Source: Catalinimonas niigatensis (GTDB taxonomy: Bacteria > Bacteroidota > Bacteroidia > Cytophagales > Cyclobacteriaceae). From it: a stretch of DNA of 64,000 nt. The DNA lies in contig NZ_CP119422.1 of assembly GCF_030506285.1 (NCBI RefSeq), positions 3,707,501-3,771,500 of the forward strand, written 5' to 3'. Below, one piece after another: positions 8,594-18,215 of the stretch (position 1 is its first letter; each line of letters opens with the position of its first letter). Below the pieces are notes generated by a model. The model saw only the letters and a list, made by a program, of their open reading frames with translations. It made no database searches and had not been told where the DNA came from. The translations under genes and the position numbers were made by a program.

Positions 8594-9004
8594 TTACTTC
8601 TTTAAACGATACAGCGATTCAACTATTTTAGTTTCAATCTGCTGATATGCGAATTTCTCTCTAGCAATATAAATATAGCCAAGCAAAAAGTGAACATCTC
8701 CTGAGGACTTGTAAGTAATTAGTTGTTTATGTTGACGATAGGCTTCGCGCATCTGGCGCTTTAGTAGATTACGATCTACTGCTTTTTTAAAACTCCTGCG
8801 GGGTACTGTAAATAAGACCTGATGGCTTGCGGTGTCCTTTACAGGCAAATAAATTAAGCGAATGGGATAACGAGTATATGCTTTGCCTTCTTTGAATAAG
8901 CTAGCAATTAGTTTTTTGCTACTAAGCCTTTCATGCTTGGGCAAAGTGTAACACACCAAAGCGGATTTTAAACTGAGAAAAGATGAAATAGGGGATAAAC
9001 CCAA
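8594..9004 (-). CDS. rnpA: Ribonuclease P protein component
   Basis: Protein subunit of RNase P, which removes 5' leaders from pre-tRNAs. The RNR signature is clear (FKKAVDRNLLKRQMREAYR, 72-90), as is the aromatic/basic N-terminal LPKHERLSSKKLI. The order rpmH then rnpA is the classic bacterial one. There is no ATG in a suitable place: the frame opens with TTG at 9004, and TTG or GTG codons near residues 16-21 are alternatives just before the conserved LPKHERL. The true start is therefore uncertain by up to about 20 codons. Confidence 0.93.
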   Translation of the reverse strand: MGLSPISSFLSLKSALVCYTLPKHERLSSKKLIASLFKEGKAYTRYPIRLIYLPVKDTASHQVLFTVPRRSFKKAVDRNLLKRQMREAYRQHKQLITYKSSGDVHFLLGYIYIAREKFAYQQIETKIVESLYRLKK

Positions 9005-9083
9005 AAATTAGAAATGAAGCTTAAAAAAGTGATAGTAAGGTTGACAAGAAAAATTAGCCGCCAACCTTATTGGTCAGCTCTTA

Positions 9084-9242
9084 TCAGGCTTTATGTTTTC
9101 TTTCGCTGGAAACAGAAAGCTTCTTTCTGCCCTTTGCTCTTCTTCTGGCGATTACAGCTCTACCATTAGCAGTTGCCATTCTCGAACGAAAGCCATGCTT
9201 GTTCCTTCTTTTTCTTTGCGATGGTTGAAAAGTTCTTTTCAT
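9084..9242 (-). CDS. rpmH: 50S ribosomal protein L34
   Basis: A 52-aa basic protein read directly from the minus strand: it begins [20 protein letters not shown], continues through [23 protein letters not shown] and ends at TGA (9084-9086). This is a complete and typical L34. It lies 79 bases upstream of rnpA, the standard order. A near-consensus Bacteroidota promoter lies 21-52 bases before its ATG. Confidence 0.97.
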   Translation of the reverse strand: MKRTFQPSQRKRRNKHGFRSRMATANGRAVIARRRAKGRKKLSVSSERKHKA

Positions 9243-9262
9243 AATTCGTCATTTTAGGGGTG

Positions 9263-9294
9263 CAAATATACTTCCTTTGTTTTTGAATTTCAAA
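9263..9294 (-). promoter_or_regulatory. Bacteroidota-type promoter for rpmH-rnpA-protease
   Basis: On the minus strand the sequence reads TTTG (9294-9291), a 20-base spacer, then TATATTTG (9270-9263). This matches the Bacteroidota primary sigma consensus TTTG-N19-21-TAnnTTTG exactly. The predicted start of transcription lies about 15 bases before the rpmH ATG. Confidence 0.7.
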
Positions 9295-9431
9295 CTTTTC
9301 TTCTCTTAAAAAGTTCGCTTAATTTCCAAATCCTATTTCTTAGCTAGAAAAAGGCTGATATTAGCTATAATTGTATTCTGTATCCGCAAGGAATTTATAA
9401 CTTGCACCTTCAGAAGATTATTTAAGTGAAT

Positions 9432-11918
9432 ATGAAATTACTGAAGTTTGGAGGCACCTCCGTTGGCTCGGCAGAAAGCATAAAAACTGTAGCAGATATT
9501 GTAGCTAGTTATCATCGCAATCAAGTAAGGTGCGCCGTGGTTGTATCAGCTATGAGTGGTGTAACTGATAAACTAATTCTAATCAGCGAAAAAGCCGCTA
9601 GCGGTGATGAAAGTTATTTGGAGCTGCTAAAGGACTTAGAGAAGCACCATTTTGACACTACGCGTACGCTTATCAATGTGCACGCTCAGAGTAGAGTTTT
9701 CGCTTTTCTTAAAACGCTTATCAATGAGCTGGATGATTTATTGCACGGTGCTTTCCTTCTTCGGGAGCGCTCTCCCCGTACCTTAGATCTTGTTTTAAGC
9801 TTTGGTGAACGCCTCTCTGCCTACCTAATCAGTCAGTACATGAAAGAACTGGGGATTGATGCCCAGTTCCTGGATGCGCGTCAGCTTGTGCGTACTGATG
9901 CTAACTTTAATGCTGCCAAGGTGGACTTTGATACCACTAACCATAGTATTGTCGAATATTTTGCTACGAATAAGGCTTTGCAGATTATCACCGGGTTCAT
10001 AGCTGCCACTGAAGAAAACGAAACTACTACGATGGGTAGGGGAGGCTCAGACTATACTGCTTCTATCTTTGGCGCTGCTTTGAATGCTGAGGAAGTTGAA
10101 ATATGGACTGATGTAGATGGCGTAATGACCGCTGATCCCCGTCAAGTCAAAAATGCTTTCTCTCTGGAGGCAATTTCTTATCTGGAAGCGATGGAAATGT
10201 CTCATTTTGGAGCCAAAGTAATTTATCCTCCTACCATCCAGCCTTTGCTTAATCTGAATATTCCCTTGAGAATACGCAACACTTTCAACAGAGAATTTCC
10301 AGGTACTTTGATCAGTCGCAATCCCTACGCAGCTACAAGCCCTCCTTCAGGCAACGAAAAGCTTTTGGCTGTCAAAGGAATTTCTTCCATCAAAGAGGTA
10401 GCTTTGTTGAGTCTTCAGGGCAGCGGGATGATTGGTATCCCAGGTATATCTTCCCGCTTATTTGGTGCTTTGGCACGACGAAAAATCAACATCATTATCA
10501 TCACTCAAGCTTCTTCCGAGCATTCTATCACATTTGCGGTTAGTCCTACAGATGCTAAATATGCACAGCATGCTATAGATGAGGAGTTTTCTGGAGAAAT
10601 AGATGCTGGAAAAGTAGATAAAGCCATTGCCGAAACTCACCTTTCTATTGTTGCTATTATTGGTGAAAATATGCGCCAAACACCAGGCATCTCCGGTAAG
10701 CTCTTCAGTGCTTTGGGAAGAAACGGTATCAATGTAAGAGCTATTGCACAAGGTTCTTCCGAAGTTAACCTGACCGTTGTTATTTCTCAACGCAATCTCT
10801 CAAAAGCGCTTAATACTGTACATGAAGCTTTCTTTTTATCGGAAACCAAGACACTTAATGTTTTTATGGCGGGATTGGGTCTGATTGGAAGCACATTGCT
10901 GAAGCAAATTGCTCAACAAGCTGATTATTTGTATGATAATCGTTTGCTCAAAATCAATTTCATCGGAATTATCAATAGCCGGAAGATGCTGCTCAATGTA
11001 AATGGTATTGACCGTACCCATTGGAATTCATTACTGGAAGAGGAAGGCAAGGTAAGCGATATGGGAATTTTTGTTAGGCAAATTAAAGAACTCAATTTGC
11101 CCAATAGTGTTTTCATTGATTGTACCTCGAGCGAAGATGTCATTAAATATTATCAGGAGATTCTTCAATCTGCCATCTCCATTATTACTCCTAATAAACT
11201 AGCCAATTCTGGCACTTATAAATCTTATCTGCAACTGAAGCAAACTGCTTTAAGATCAGGCGTTAAGTTTTTATACGAAACCAATGTGGGAGCTGGTCTC
11301 CCTGTGATCCGGGTACTTCAGGATCTCAACGACAGTGGCGATAAGATTTTCAAGGTTGAAGGCGTCCTCTCTGGTACTTTATCTTATATTTTCAACTCTT
11401 TTCAGGAAGGGCGTAAGTTTAGTGAGGTAGTCAAAGAAGCACAACAAAAAGGTTATACTGAACCCGATCCACGGGAAGATTTGAATGGAATGGATGTAGC
11501 CCGTAAAATCCTCATTCTCGCAAGAGAAGTAGGTTTATCATTAGAGCCTGAAGATGTAAAGATTGAAAGCATTCTTCCACAGGAGTGTTTGGATGCTCCT
11601 AATGTTGACGCTTTCTTCAAATCCTTGGAAGATGTAGATGAGCATATGGAAAAAAGACGGAAAGAGGCCGCAAGCACAGGATGTAAACTAAGGTTTATAG
11701 CGATGCTGGAAGATAATAAAGCATCTGTAAAGTTGCAGGAAGTACGAGAGAACCATCCTTTCTATGCGCTTTCCGGCAGTGATAATATTATTTCTTACCA
11801 CACTGCCCGCTATAAAGAACGTCCCTTGGTGGTAAAAGGTCCGGGTGCAGGAGCAGAGGTTACTGCTGCAGGAGTGTTTGCAGAACTTATCAGTATAAGC
11901 AATTTCCTTTATCAGTAA
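9432..11918 (+). CDS. thrA: Bifunctional aspartate kinase / homoserine dehydrogenase
   Basis: Fused enzyme catalysing the first and third steps from aspartate to threonine and methionine. The kinase domain (about 1-300) starts with KFGGTSVGS and contains the RGGSDYTAS motif. Two ACT regulatory domains (about 310-460, with SGMIGIPGISSRLF and the homologous QTPGISGKLFSALG) suggest feedback inhibition. The homoserine dehydrogenase domain (about 465-825) has GLGLIGSTLL and the conserved NKLANSG and YETNVGAGLPVI segments. Translation probably starts at the ATG at 9432; a GTG two codons upstream is in frame. thrB and thrC are not adjacent. A strong terminator follows. Confidence 0.95.
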   Translation: MKLLKFGGTSVGSAESIKTVADIVASYHRNQVRCAVVVSAMSGVTDKLILISEKAASGDESYLELLKDLEKHHFDTTRTLINVHAQSRVFAFLKTLINELDDLLHGAFLLRERSPRTLDLVLSFGERLSAYLISQYMKELGIDAQFLDARQLVRTDANFNAAKVDFDTTNHSIVEYFATNKALQIITGFIAATEENETTTMGRGGSDYTASIFGAALNAEEVEIWTDVDGVMTADPRQVKNAFSLEAISYLEAMEMSHFGAKVIYPPTIQPLLNLNIPLRIRNTFNREFPGTLISRNPYAATSPPSGNEKLLAVKGISSIKEVALLSLQGSGMIGIPGISSRLFGALARRKINIIIITQASSEHSITFAVSPTDAKYAQHAIDEEFSGEIDAGKVDKAIAETHLSIVAIIGENMRQTPGISGKLFSALGRNGINVRAIAQGSSEVNLTVVISQRNLSKALNTVHEAFFLSETKTLNVFMAGLGLIGSTLLKQIAQQADYLYDNRLLKINFIGIINSRKMLLNVNGIDRTHWNSLLEEEGKVSDMGIFVRQIKELNLPNSVFIDCTSSEDVIKYYQEILQSAISIITPNKLANSGTYKSYLQLKQTALRSGVKFLYETNVGAGLPVIRVLQDLNDSGDKIFKVEGVLSGTLSYIFNSFQEGRKFSEVVKEAQQKGYTEPDPREDLNGMDVARKILILAREVGLSLEPEDVKIESILPQECLDAPNVDAFFKSLEDVDEHMEKRRKEAASTGCKLRFIAMLEDNKASVKLQEVRENHPFYALSGSDNIISYHTARYKERPLVVKGPGAGAEVTAAGVFAELISISNFLYQ

Positions 11919-11923
11919 TTTTG

Positions 11924-11956
11924 AAGCAGGCTTTCTCTTTTCTAGCCTGCTTTTTT
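11924..11956 (+). terminator. Rho-independent terminator after thrA
   Basis: A perfect 9-bp stem, AAGCAGGCT (11924-11932) with AGCCTGCTT (11944-11952), has an 11-base pyrimidine-rich loop and runs into a T tract. It lies six bases after the thrA stop. Confidence 0.88.
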
Positions 11957-12035
11957 CAGACAATAATAGTATGCATGACGAACAAATTTTCTGTATATTG
12001 CGTCTACCATATGAATTACTGAAAACTATAATTAT

Positions 12036-13211
12036 ATGAATGCATACATTGTAGGAGGATATCGTACTGCAATAGGCAAATCGAAAAAAGGAGGGTTTCG
12101 TTTTACCCGCCCTGATGATTTGGCAGTAGAAGTTATCAAACACCTTACTGCTAGCGTAGAAGGTTTGCAACCTGAAATGGTAGATGATATCATTGTGGGT
12201 AATGCTGTTCCAGAAGCTGAACAAGGCATGCAAATGGGTCGCCTGATCTCACTTATGGCATTGGGCCGTGATGTTCCTGGTATGATTATCAACCGCTATT
12301 GTGGCTCTGGTGTTGAAGCTATCAACATTGCATCGGCACGAATCCACGCGGGTATGGCTGATTGTATCATCGCTGGAGGTACAGAATCAATGTCTTTGGT
12401 GCCGATGATGGGCCATAAGACTGCTCTTAATTTCAAGATTGCTTCAGAACACCCCGAATATTATACCAGCATGGGCCTTACCGCTGAAGAAGTAGCGAAA
12501 GACTATAGTATCTCTCGCGAGGACATGGATGAGTTTGCTTATCAGTCTCATATGAAGGCCATCAATGCCATCAAAGAAGGCCGCTTTAGTAAGGAGATTG
12601 TGCCCATTACTGTCTCTGAGACCTATGTAGGAGAAGATGGTAGACACCATAGAAGAGAGTTTGTAGTTGATACTGATGAAGGCCCTCGTGTCGACACCAA
12701 CATGGAAGCCCTTGCCAAACTTAAGCCAGCATTCCGGATGGGTGGAAGTGTAACTGCTGGTAATTCTTCTCAAACTTCTGATGGAGCTGCTTTTGTGCTA
12801 GTCATGTCAGAAAAAATGGTGAAACAGTTTAATTTAACGCCTCACGCTCGTATGGTGAGTTATTCAGTAGCTGGGGTTGATCCGCGAATTATGGGCATTG
12901 GTCCGATTCGTGCCATTCCAAAAGCATTGGAACGTGCAGGTTTAAAACTTAATGACATTGATCAGATTGAGTTAAATGAGGCTTTTGCTGCTCAATCTCT
13001 GGCCATCGTGCGTGAAATGGATATTGATCCGGAAAAGTTAAATGTAAATGGTGGTGCTATTGCATTAGGACATCCACTAGGTTGTACAGGAGCAAAGCTG
13101 ACTATACAATTGATCAATGAGATGCGCCGTAGAAAGCAGAAGTATGGTATGGTAACTGCCTGCGTAGGTGGGGGTCAGGGAGTAGCAGGGATCTTTGAGT
13201 TTCTTAACTGA
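12036..13211 (+). CDS. Acetyl-CoA acyltransferase (thiolase)
   Basis: Thiolase-family enzyme, most likely degradative 3-ketoacyl-CoA thiolase (FadA/FadI type). It carries the nucleophile C89 in [12 protein letters not shown]346 in [16 protein letters not shown] and the C-terminal C376 in ACVGGGQG: the full Cys-His-Cys set. Length (391 aa) is normal. It stands alone: the beta-oxidation partner (hydratase/dehydrogenase) is not next to it, and the upstream terminator separates it from thrA. A biosynthetic acetoacetyl-CoA thiolase cannot be excluded by motif alone. Confidence 0.93.
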   Translation: MNAYIVGGYRTAIGKSKKGGFRFTRPDDLAVEVIKHLTASVEGLQPEMVDDIIVGNAVPEAEQGMQMGRLISLMALGRDVPGMIINRYCGSGVEAINIASARIHAGMADCIIAGGTESMSLVPMMGHKTALNFKIASEHPEYYTSMGLTAEEVAKDYSISREDMDEFAYQSHMKAINAIKEGRFSKEIVPITVSETYVGEDGRHHRREFVVDTDEGPRVDTNMEALAKLKPAFRMGGSVTAGNSSQTSDGAAFVLVMSEKMVKQFNLTPHARMVSYSVAGVDPRIMGIGPIRAIPKALERAGLKLNDIDQIELNEAFAAQSLAIVREMDIDPEKLNVNGGAIALGHPLGCTGAKLTIQLINEMRRRKQKYGMVTACVGGGQGVAGIFEFLN

Positions 13212-13545
13212 TAATATATATTCTTTTCTCGGTTATAATAATCTAAGTCATGGCATTTGCTGTGGCTTTTTTTATGATTTCCAAGAAATTTTCGTTTGCA
13301 CAACATCAGGAAAAACATTTTTGCTCCCAGGTATCGCTTTCTGTTTTATTCCTGCCGTTCCGGCATATTGAGTCTGTTTACAACTGTATGTACACTGGCT
13401 TCTTATATTCCTTTTTACTGAAATCAAAGAATCGCTAAGGTAAAAGAGATCAATCAGTAACAGTTATACCCATGGAAGACAAACTTGAACAAGTAGAATA
13501 ATGAACAGAAAACAAAATAAAAAGGAGCGCAGGCTCCTTCAATTT
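13212..13545. other. Intergenic region between convergent thiolase and M23 genes
   Basis: About 330 bases without a convincing gene. A 62-codon plus-strand frame (13250-13438) has poor composition and no recognised similarity. The only clear element is the terminator of the M23 gene at its right end. Confidence 0.5.
13517..13540 (-). terminator. Rho-independent terminator after the M23 peptidase
   Basis: On the minus strand AAGGAGC (13539-13533) and GCTCCTT (13528-13522) form a 7-bp stem with a 4-base loop followed by T-rich DNA. It lies directly after the peptidase stop at 13546. Confidence 0.75.
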
Positions 13546-14901
13546 TTATAACAATCTTTCGTCTACATTAACTACTTTGAGACTTGTCTTGGCACTAGCC
13601 AAAATAAATTGCCTTTCCGGATATGGAACTTCATACAACTGTTCCATTAACACCTTCATATGAGCTTCATATGTCGCGCGGTGTTCGTCCGTAATAGGTT
13701 CCGAAGAAGGCATCTCTACTTTAAGAGGATTTACAGGCTGACCATTTTTCCAAAATCTATAACATAAATGGGGTCCGGTAGACAATCCTGTATTACCTAC
13801 ATAGCCAATAATGTCTCCTTGTTTCACACGTTTTCCTACTCTGATTCCTTCTCCATATTTAGAGAGATGCATGTAGCCAGTGGTATAAGTACTATTATGT
13901 TTGATTTTTACGAAGTTACCAGCCCCACCACTGTAATTAGCTTTAGTAATTACTCCATCGCCTACTGCTCTTACCGGCGTTCCTCTGGGAGCAGCATAGT
14001 CTGTACCATGGTGTGGTCTTGACACTTTCAATACTGGATGCAAACGACTGGTAGAAAACCTGGAACTTATACGTGAATATTTGAGAGGAGCCTTAAGAAA
14101 GGCTTTCTTTAAACTACTCCCTTTCTCGTCAAAGTAATCTTCTGCCCCTCCCTGATTATAATAAAAAGCATAGAATTCTTCCTCACCTCTTTCAAATTGT
14201 GCAGCTTTAATTCTTCCTACTCCAACCCGCTCTCCTTTGATTTGGATTTCTTCGTAAATCATTTTGAACTTATCACCTTTTTGCACCTTAAAAAGGTCGA
14301 TTTGCCAGGCATACACATCAGACAGTTCATTTACTAATTCTGTAGGGGCGTCTACATCACTTAAAGTTTGATATATAGAGTAGTCTATGACACCTGCAAA
14401 CGTCTTAGTTACTGTATCTACCGCATGTTGCCCTGTAGAGATACGGATTGAATCTGACAGTTCGTAAATAACATAATCTGTCCGAGAAGGCTCATATATA
14501 AAATAACGAGCGGTATTAAGGGAATCGTTACTGCAAAGTATCGTATAATTTCTATCTGCTCTTATTTTTCTCACATCAAAAACCTCACGAGAAGCTTTAG
14601 CAAGTCTATCAATCAGTCCCAGCGAAATATTGTACTGCGTTAAGATTTGCGATAAAAATTGATTGGGTTCAACTGTAGCTTCTACAATTTGTAAGGTATC
14701 TACATTAAGGCCAAACAAAATTTGCGGTTCCTGAGGCACTACTTCTTCAACAGGATCATTTTGGAGTGAGTCTATTTCCTGCGCTATTGCTTTAGTATCT
14801 GAATATTCTGGATGAATATTGAATAGCTGATAAATGGCCATTACTGCCACTACAGGCACTATTAAAGCGACTAGTTTGGTTGGACTAATGTTACTTTTCA
14901 A
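13546..14901 (-). CDS. Membrane-anchored M23-family peptidoglycan metallopeptidase
   Basis: Predicted periplasmic protein with one N-terminal membrane anchor (about 9-27), an OapA-like N-terminal region (about 60-250) and a LytM/M23 domain (about 275-395). The domain contains HHGTDYAAP (H297 and D301 as HxxxD), H345 in GYMHLSKYG and GPHLCYRFWKNG (376-387). In standard M23 enzymes the last motif is HxH, whose second His binds zinc; here it is H378-L-C380, so a Cys stands in a zinc position. Either a Cys ligand is used or activity is altered. The gene is monocistronic with its own terminator. Confidence 0.88.
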   Translation of the reverse strand: MKSNISPTKLVALIVPVVAVMAIYQLFNIHPEYSDTKAIAQEIDSLQNDPVEEVVPQEPQILFGLNVDTLQIVEATVEPNQFLSQILTQYNISLGLIDRLAKASREVFDVRKIRADRNYTILCSNDSLNTARYFIYEPSRTDYVIYELSDSIRISTGQHAVDTVTKTFAGVIDYSIYQTLSDVDAPTELVNELSDVYAWQIDLFKVQKGDKFKMIYEEIQIKGERVGVGRIKAAQFERGEEEFYAFYYNQGGAEDYFDEKGSSLKKAFLKAPLKYSRISSRFSTSRLHPVLKVSRPHHGTDYAAPRGTPVRAVGDGVITKANYSGGAGNFVKIKHNSTYTTGYMHLSKYGEGIRVGKRVKQGDIIGYVGNTGLSTGPHLCYRFWKNGQPVNPLKVEMPSSEPITDEHRATYEAHMKVLMEQLYEVPYPERQFILASAKTSLKVVNVDERLL

Positions 14902-15426
14902 AATATCTTCTTTTTTTACAATTTTATATTAGAAAACGATCAAAAAATTAAATCTCACTCCAAATTTATAATCTAATCATGAAATTTCGACATATAAACC
15001 TCATTTTTAAAAATGTCATTTAACCCAATTTAATACATAATCATTCCATAAATAATAAATAAAATATATTTATAAACCTACTTATCAGCTTTTCAAATTC
15101 TGTTCTTAAGAATATGCAACTTAATTTTTTGTATTATTACTTACAAGAGTGATAGAGGCATTTATAAATAATATTTACATTTTTGTATAAATACAGTATT
15201 TATTTTAATTTTTCCGTTGTTTTCTTTATATTTTTTACATACACTCGCTCTTCCAGCCATGTTCTGAGTAACTTTATTATAAGCTATTATTTTCCTTAAT
15301 TGTTTTATACTTTTATTCTTTCAATCAATTGAAATTCAAGCCTATTTGCTCACACGAATACACGGTTTTACTATTAAATGATGTATTCCTATATTTGTTT
15401 AAACTGACAGTAACTTCTAGTGAAGA
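14902..15426. other. Long AT-rich divergent promoter region (M23 gene and sucA)
   Basis: About 525 bases with no supported gene. It separates two divergently transcribed genes and is extremely AT-rich with many A/T runs. It holds a good promoter for sucA near its right end and a CAAATTTA (minus-strand TAAATTTG, 14961-14968) that could serve the M23 gene. The length leaves room for regulators to bind upstream of the TCA-cycle operon. Confidence 0.45.
15367..15397 (+). promoter_or_regulatory. Probable promoter of sucA
   Basis: TTTA (15367-15370), a 19-base spacer, then TATATTTG (15390-15397). The -7 element matches TAnnTTTG exactly and the -33 element differs at one base from TTTG. It lies 30 bases before the sucA ATG. 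Confidence 0.5.
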
Positions 15427-18171
15427 ATGGATAAATACTCGTATATCTCTAATGCCGACGTAGGCTACATAGACCAGCTTTACAAATCTTATCAGCAAGA
15501 TCCGTCATCAGTTGACGAAAGCTGGCAGAAATTTTTTGAAGGCTATAACTTTTCTCAAGAACGATTCAACGGAAACGGAAGTGCAGAAACTGCCTTAGAT
15601 GCAGCAGTAGTAGATGGGGAGATTGATGTGAGAGAAGCCAAAACCTTAAGGCTCATTCGTAATTACCGAAGGAGAGGTCATCTGGAATCAACTACTAACC
15701 CTGTAAGAAAACGACGTGATCGTAACGCTCAATTGGGTATAGAGCACTTTGGACTTACTGAAGCCGATCTGGATGTGAAGTTTGAAGCTGGTCAGGAAAT
15801 CGGGATTGGCAAAGCGCCCCTTCGGAAAATCATTGAAACCCTCCGTAATATTTATGTGGGCAATATAGGTTTTGAATATACTTATATTCGTGATAAGGAA
15901 ATGATGGAGTGGATGAAGCAAAAGGCAGAAACTACTTTCCTTACCAGTAGCCCCACTCGAGAAGAAATAAAACGTATTCTAAGTAAACTTAATGAAGCTG
16001 TAGTTTTTGAGAATTTTCTCCATACAAAATATCTGGGACAAAAAAGATTTTCTCTGGAAGGTGGTGAAACGACGATACCTGCCTTGGACGGCATTATTAA
16101 TCATGCGGTAGAGCAGGGAGTACAGGAGGTAATGATAGGCATGGCCCACCGCGGAAGGCTTAATGTATTGGCAAATATCATGGGCAAAACCTATGAACAA
16201 ATCTTTAATGAATTTGAAGGAACTGCTGAGCCTGAGTTAGCGCATGGGGATGGTGATGTGAAGTATCATCTTGGTTATTCCAGTGAAGTCACTACACCAT
16301 CCGGCAAAAAAGTGAATCTAAAACTAGCACCTAATCCCTCTCATCTCGAAGCTGTTGATCCGGTGGTGGAAGGTTTTCTTCGAGCCAAAGCTGACCATCA
16401 GTACAATAATGATTATGATAAGGTGCTTCCCATTCTTATACATGGAGACGCTGCATTAGCGGGCCAAGGTGTAGTGTATGAAGTAGCACAAATGTCTCAG
16501 TTGGAAGGTTATCATACGGGTGGAACTATTCATTTCATTATCAACAATCAGGTAGGTTTTACCACAGATTTTGATGATGCCCGCTCTAGCATTTACTCAT
16601 CTGATGTAGCCAAAGTGATTGACTCCCCGGTGCTTCATGTCAATGGAGATGATCCTGAAGCTGTGTTGTTCTGCGTAAAATTAGCGGTAGAATTTCGTCA
16701 GCAATTTCATAAAGATATTTTTGTAGATATGGTGTGCTACCGTCGTCATGGGCACAACGAAAGTGACGAACCAAAATTTACTCAACCTTCTTTGTACAAT
16801 ATTATATCTAAACACCCTAATCCAAGGGAAGTATATAATAAAAGGCTTATTGAACGAGGAGATGTAGATGCTGAGTTAGCTATAAATATGGACAAAGAGT
16901 TTCGCGGCCTTTTGCAGGATCGTCTCAATATGGTGAAGCAAAACCCTCTTCCTTATGAATATCAGCCCCTAGAGCTGGAGTGGAGAGATATGCGTAAGTC
17001 TAACTCTGAAGATTTTGATCAATCTCCAGAAACCGGAATTACTCAGGAAACGATTGATAAAGTAGCTAAAGCGCTTACCACCATTCCCAAAGGCTTTAAG
17101 CCCATCAAGCAGATTGAGAAACAGTTTAAGCAGCGTAAAGATATGTTCTTTAAGCAAAAGCAATTCAATTGGGCTGCTGCTGAACTCATGGCTTATGGAT
17201 CAATTCTTCTCGAAGGAAAAATTGTACGCATAGCCGGACAGGATACGGAACGGGGAACATTCTCACACCGCCATGCCGTGATCCATGATGCTGATACTAA
17301 TGAAGCTTATACTAACCTGAACCATATTGATGAGAAACAAGAGAAATTCAGGATTTATAACTCTCTGCTCTCTGAATATGGTGCTTTAGGATTTGAGTTT
17401 GGTTATGCTATGGCTAATCCTAGTGCATTGGTCATATGGGAAGCACAGTTTGGCGACTTTGCCAATGGTGCACAGGTGATGATAGATCAGTTTATTACCA
17501 CCTCTGAGACTAAATGGAGGCGGATGAGTGGCGTGGTCATGCTTCTGCCACATGGCTATGAGGGTCAGGGACCTGAACACTCCAACGCACGTCCGGAAAG
17601 ATTTCTTCAGCTAAGTGCTGATTACAATATCGTAGTAGCTAATATAACAGAACCTTCTAACTTCTTTCATGCGCTGCGTAGACAGCTGGCTTGGCCTTTT
17701 CGAAAGCCATTAATTGTCATGTCTCCTAAATCACTACTTCGCCATCCTAAGGTGGTTTCACCAGCAGAAGAATTTACTCAAGGTAGATTCAAGGAAATAA
17801 TAACGGATAATGTAGCCTCACCTCAAAAATCTGTGAAAAAGGTGCTGCTGTGTTCTGGAAAAATTTACTATGAATTGGCAGAAAAGAGAGAGGAAGAAAA
17901 ACGTAAAGATGTTGCCATTATCAGGATCGAGCAGCTTCATCCTTTCCCAGAAAAACAAGTGACCAAAGAACTCATGAAATACAAAGAGGCTAAAGTATAC
18001 TGGGTGCAGGAAGAACCTGAAAATATGGGCTACTGGGCTTTTATGCTTAGAACCTACCGCCAGGTAAATATGGAAATCATCTCACGAAAACCTGCAGCTT
18101 CGCCGGCTACCGGATATGGTAAGATGCATGCCAAAGAACAAGCAGAAATCTTAAATAAAGCATTTGCGTAA
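15427..18171 (+). CDS. sucA: 2-oxoglutarate dehydrogenase E1 component
   Basis: Thiamine-diphosphate decarboxylase of the 2-oxoglutarate dehydrogenase complex (TCA cycle). It has the N-terminal E2-docking-type segment ([29 protein letters not shown]), the active-site blocks [27 protein letters not shown] and [11 protein letters not shown], and the C-terminal transketolase-like half with [12 protein letters not shown] and [24 protein letters not shown]. At 914 aa it is near full family length. sucB follows after 44 bases with no terminator between, so they are cotranscribed. Confidence 0.97.
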   Translation: MDKYSYISNADVGYIDQLYKSYQQDPSSVDESWQKFFEGYNFSQERFNGNGSAETALDAAVVDGEIDVREAKTLRLIRNYRRRGHLESTTNPVRKRRDRNAQLGIEHFGLTEADLDVKFEAGQEIGIGKAPLRKIIETLRNIYVGNIGFEYTYIRDKEMMEWMKQKAETTFLTSSPTREEIKRILSKLNEAVVFENFLHTKYLGQKRFSLEGGETTIPALDGIINHAVEQGVQEVMIGMAHRGRLNVLANIMGKTYEQIFNEFEGTAEPELAHGDGDVKYHLGYSSEVTTPSGKKVNLKLAPNPSHLEAVDPVVEGFLRAKADHQYNNDYDKVLPILIHGDAALAGQGVVYEVAQMSQLEGYHTGGTIHFIINNQVGFTTDFDDARSSIYSSDVAKVIDSPVLHVNGDDPEAVLFCVKLAVEFRQQFHKDIFVDMVCYRRHGHNESDEPKFTQPSLYNIISKHPNPREVYNKRLIERGDVDAELAINMDKEFRGLLQDRLNMVKQNPLPYEYQPLELEWRDMRKSNSEDFDQSPETGITQETIDKVAKALTTIPKGFKPIKQIEKQFKQRKDMFFKQKQFNWAAAELMAYGSILLEGKIVRIAGQDTERGTFSHRHAVIHDADTNEAYTNLNHIDEKQEKFRIYNSLLSEYGALGFEFGYAMANPSALVIWEAQFGDFANGAQVMIDQFITTSETKWRRMSGVVMLLPHGYEGQGPEHSNARPERFLQLSADYNIVVANITEPSNFFHALRRQLAWPFRKPLIVMSPKSLLRHPKVVSPAEEFTQGRFKEIITDNVASPQKSVKKVLLCSGKIYYELAEKREEEKRKDVAIIRIEQLHPFPEKQVTKELMKYKEAKVYWVQEEPENMGYWAFMLRTYRQVNMEIISRKPAASPATGYGKMHAKEQAEILNKAFA

Positions 18172-18215
18172 AAACATGTGCTTATCCATCAAATAAATTT
18201 CATAATCAATATTAT

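Noticed and set aside
13250-13438. 62-codon plus-strand frame between the thiolase and M23 genes
   Set aside because: Composition looks like translated non-coding DNA, there is no recognised motif, and the interval is a convergent intergenic region.
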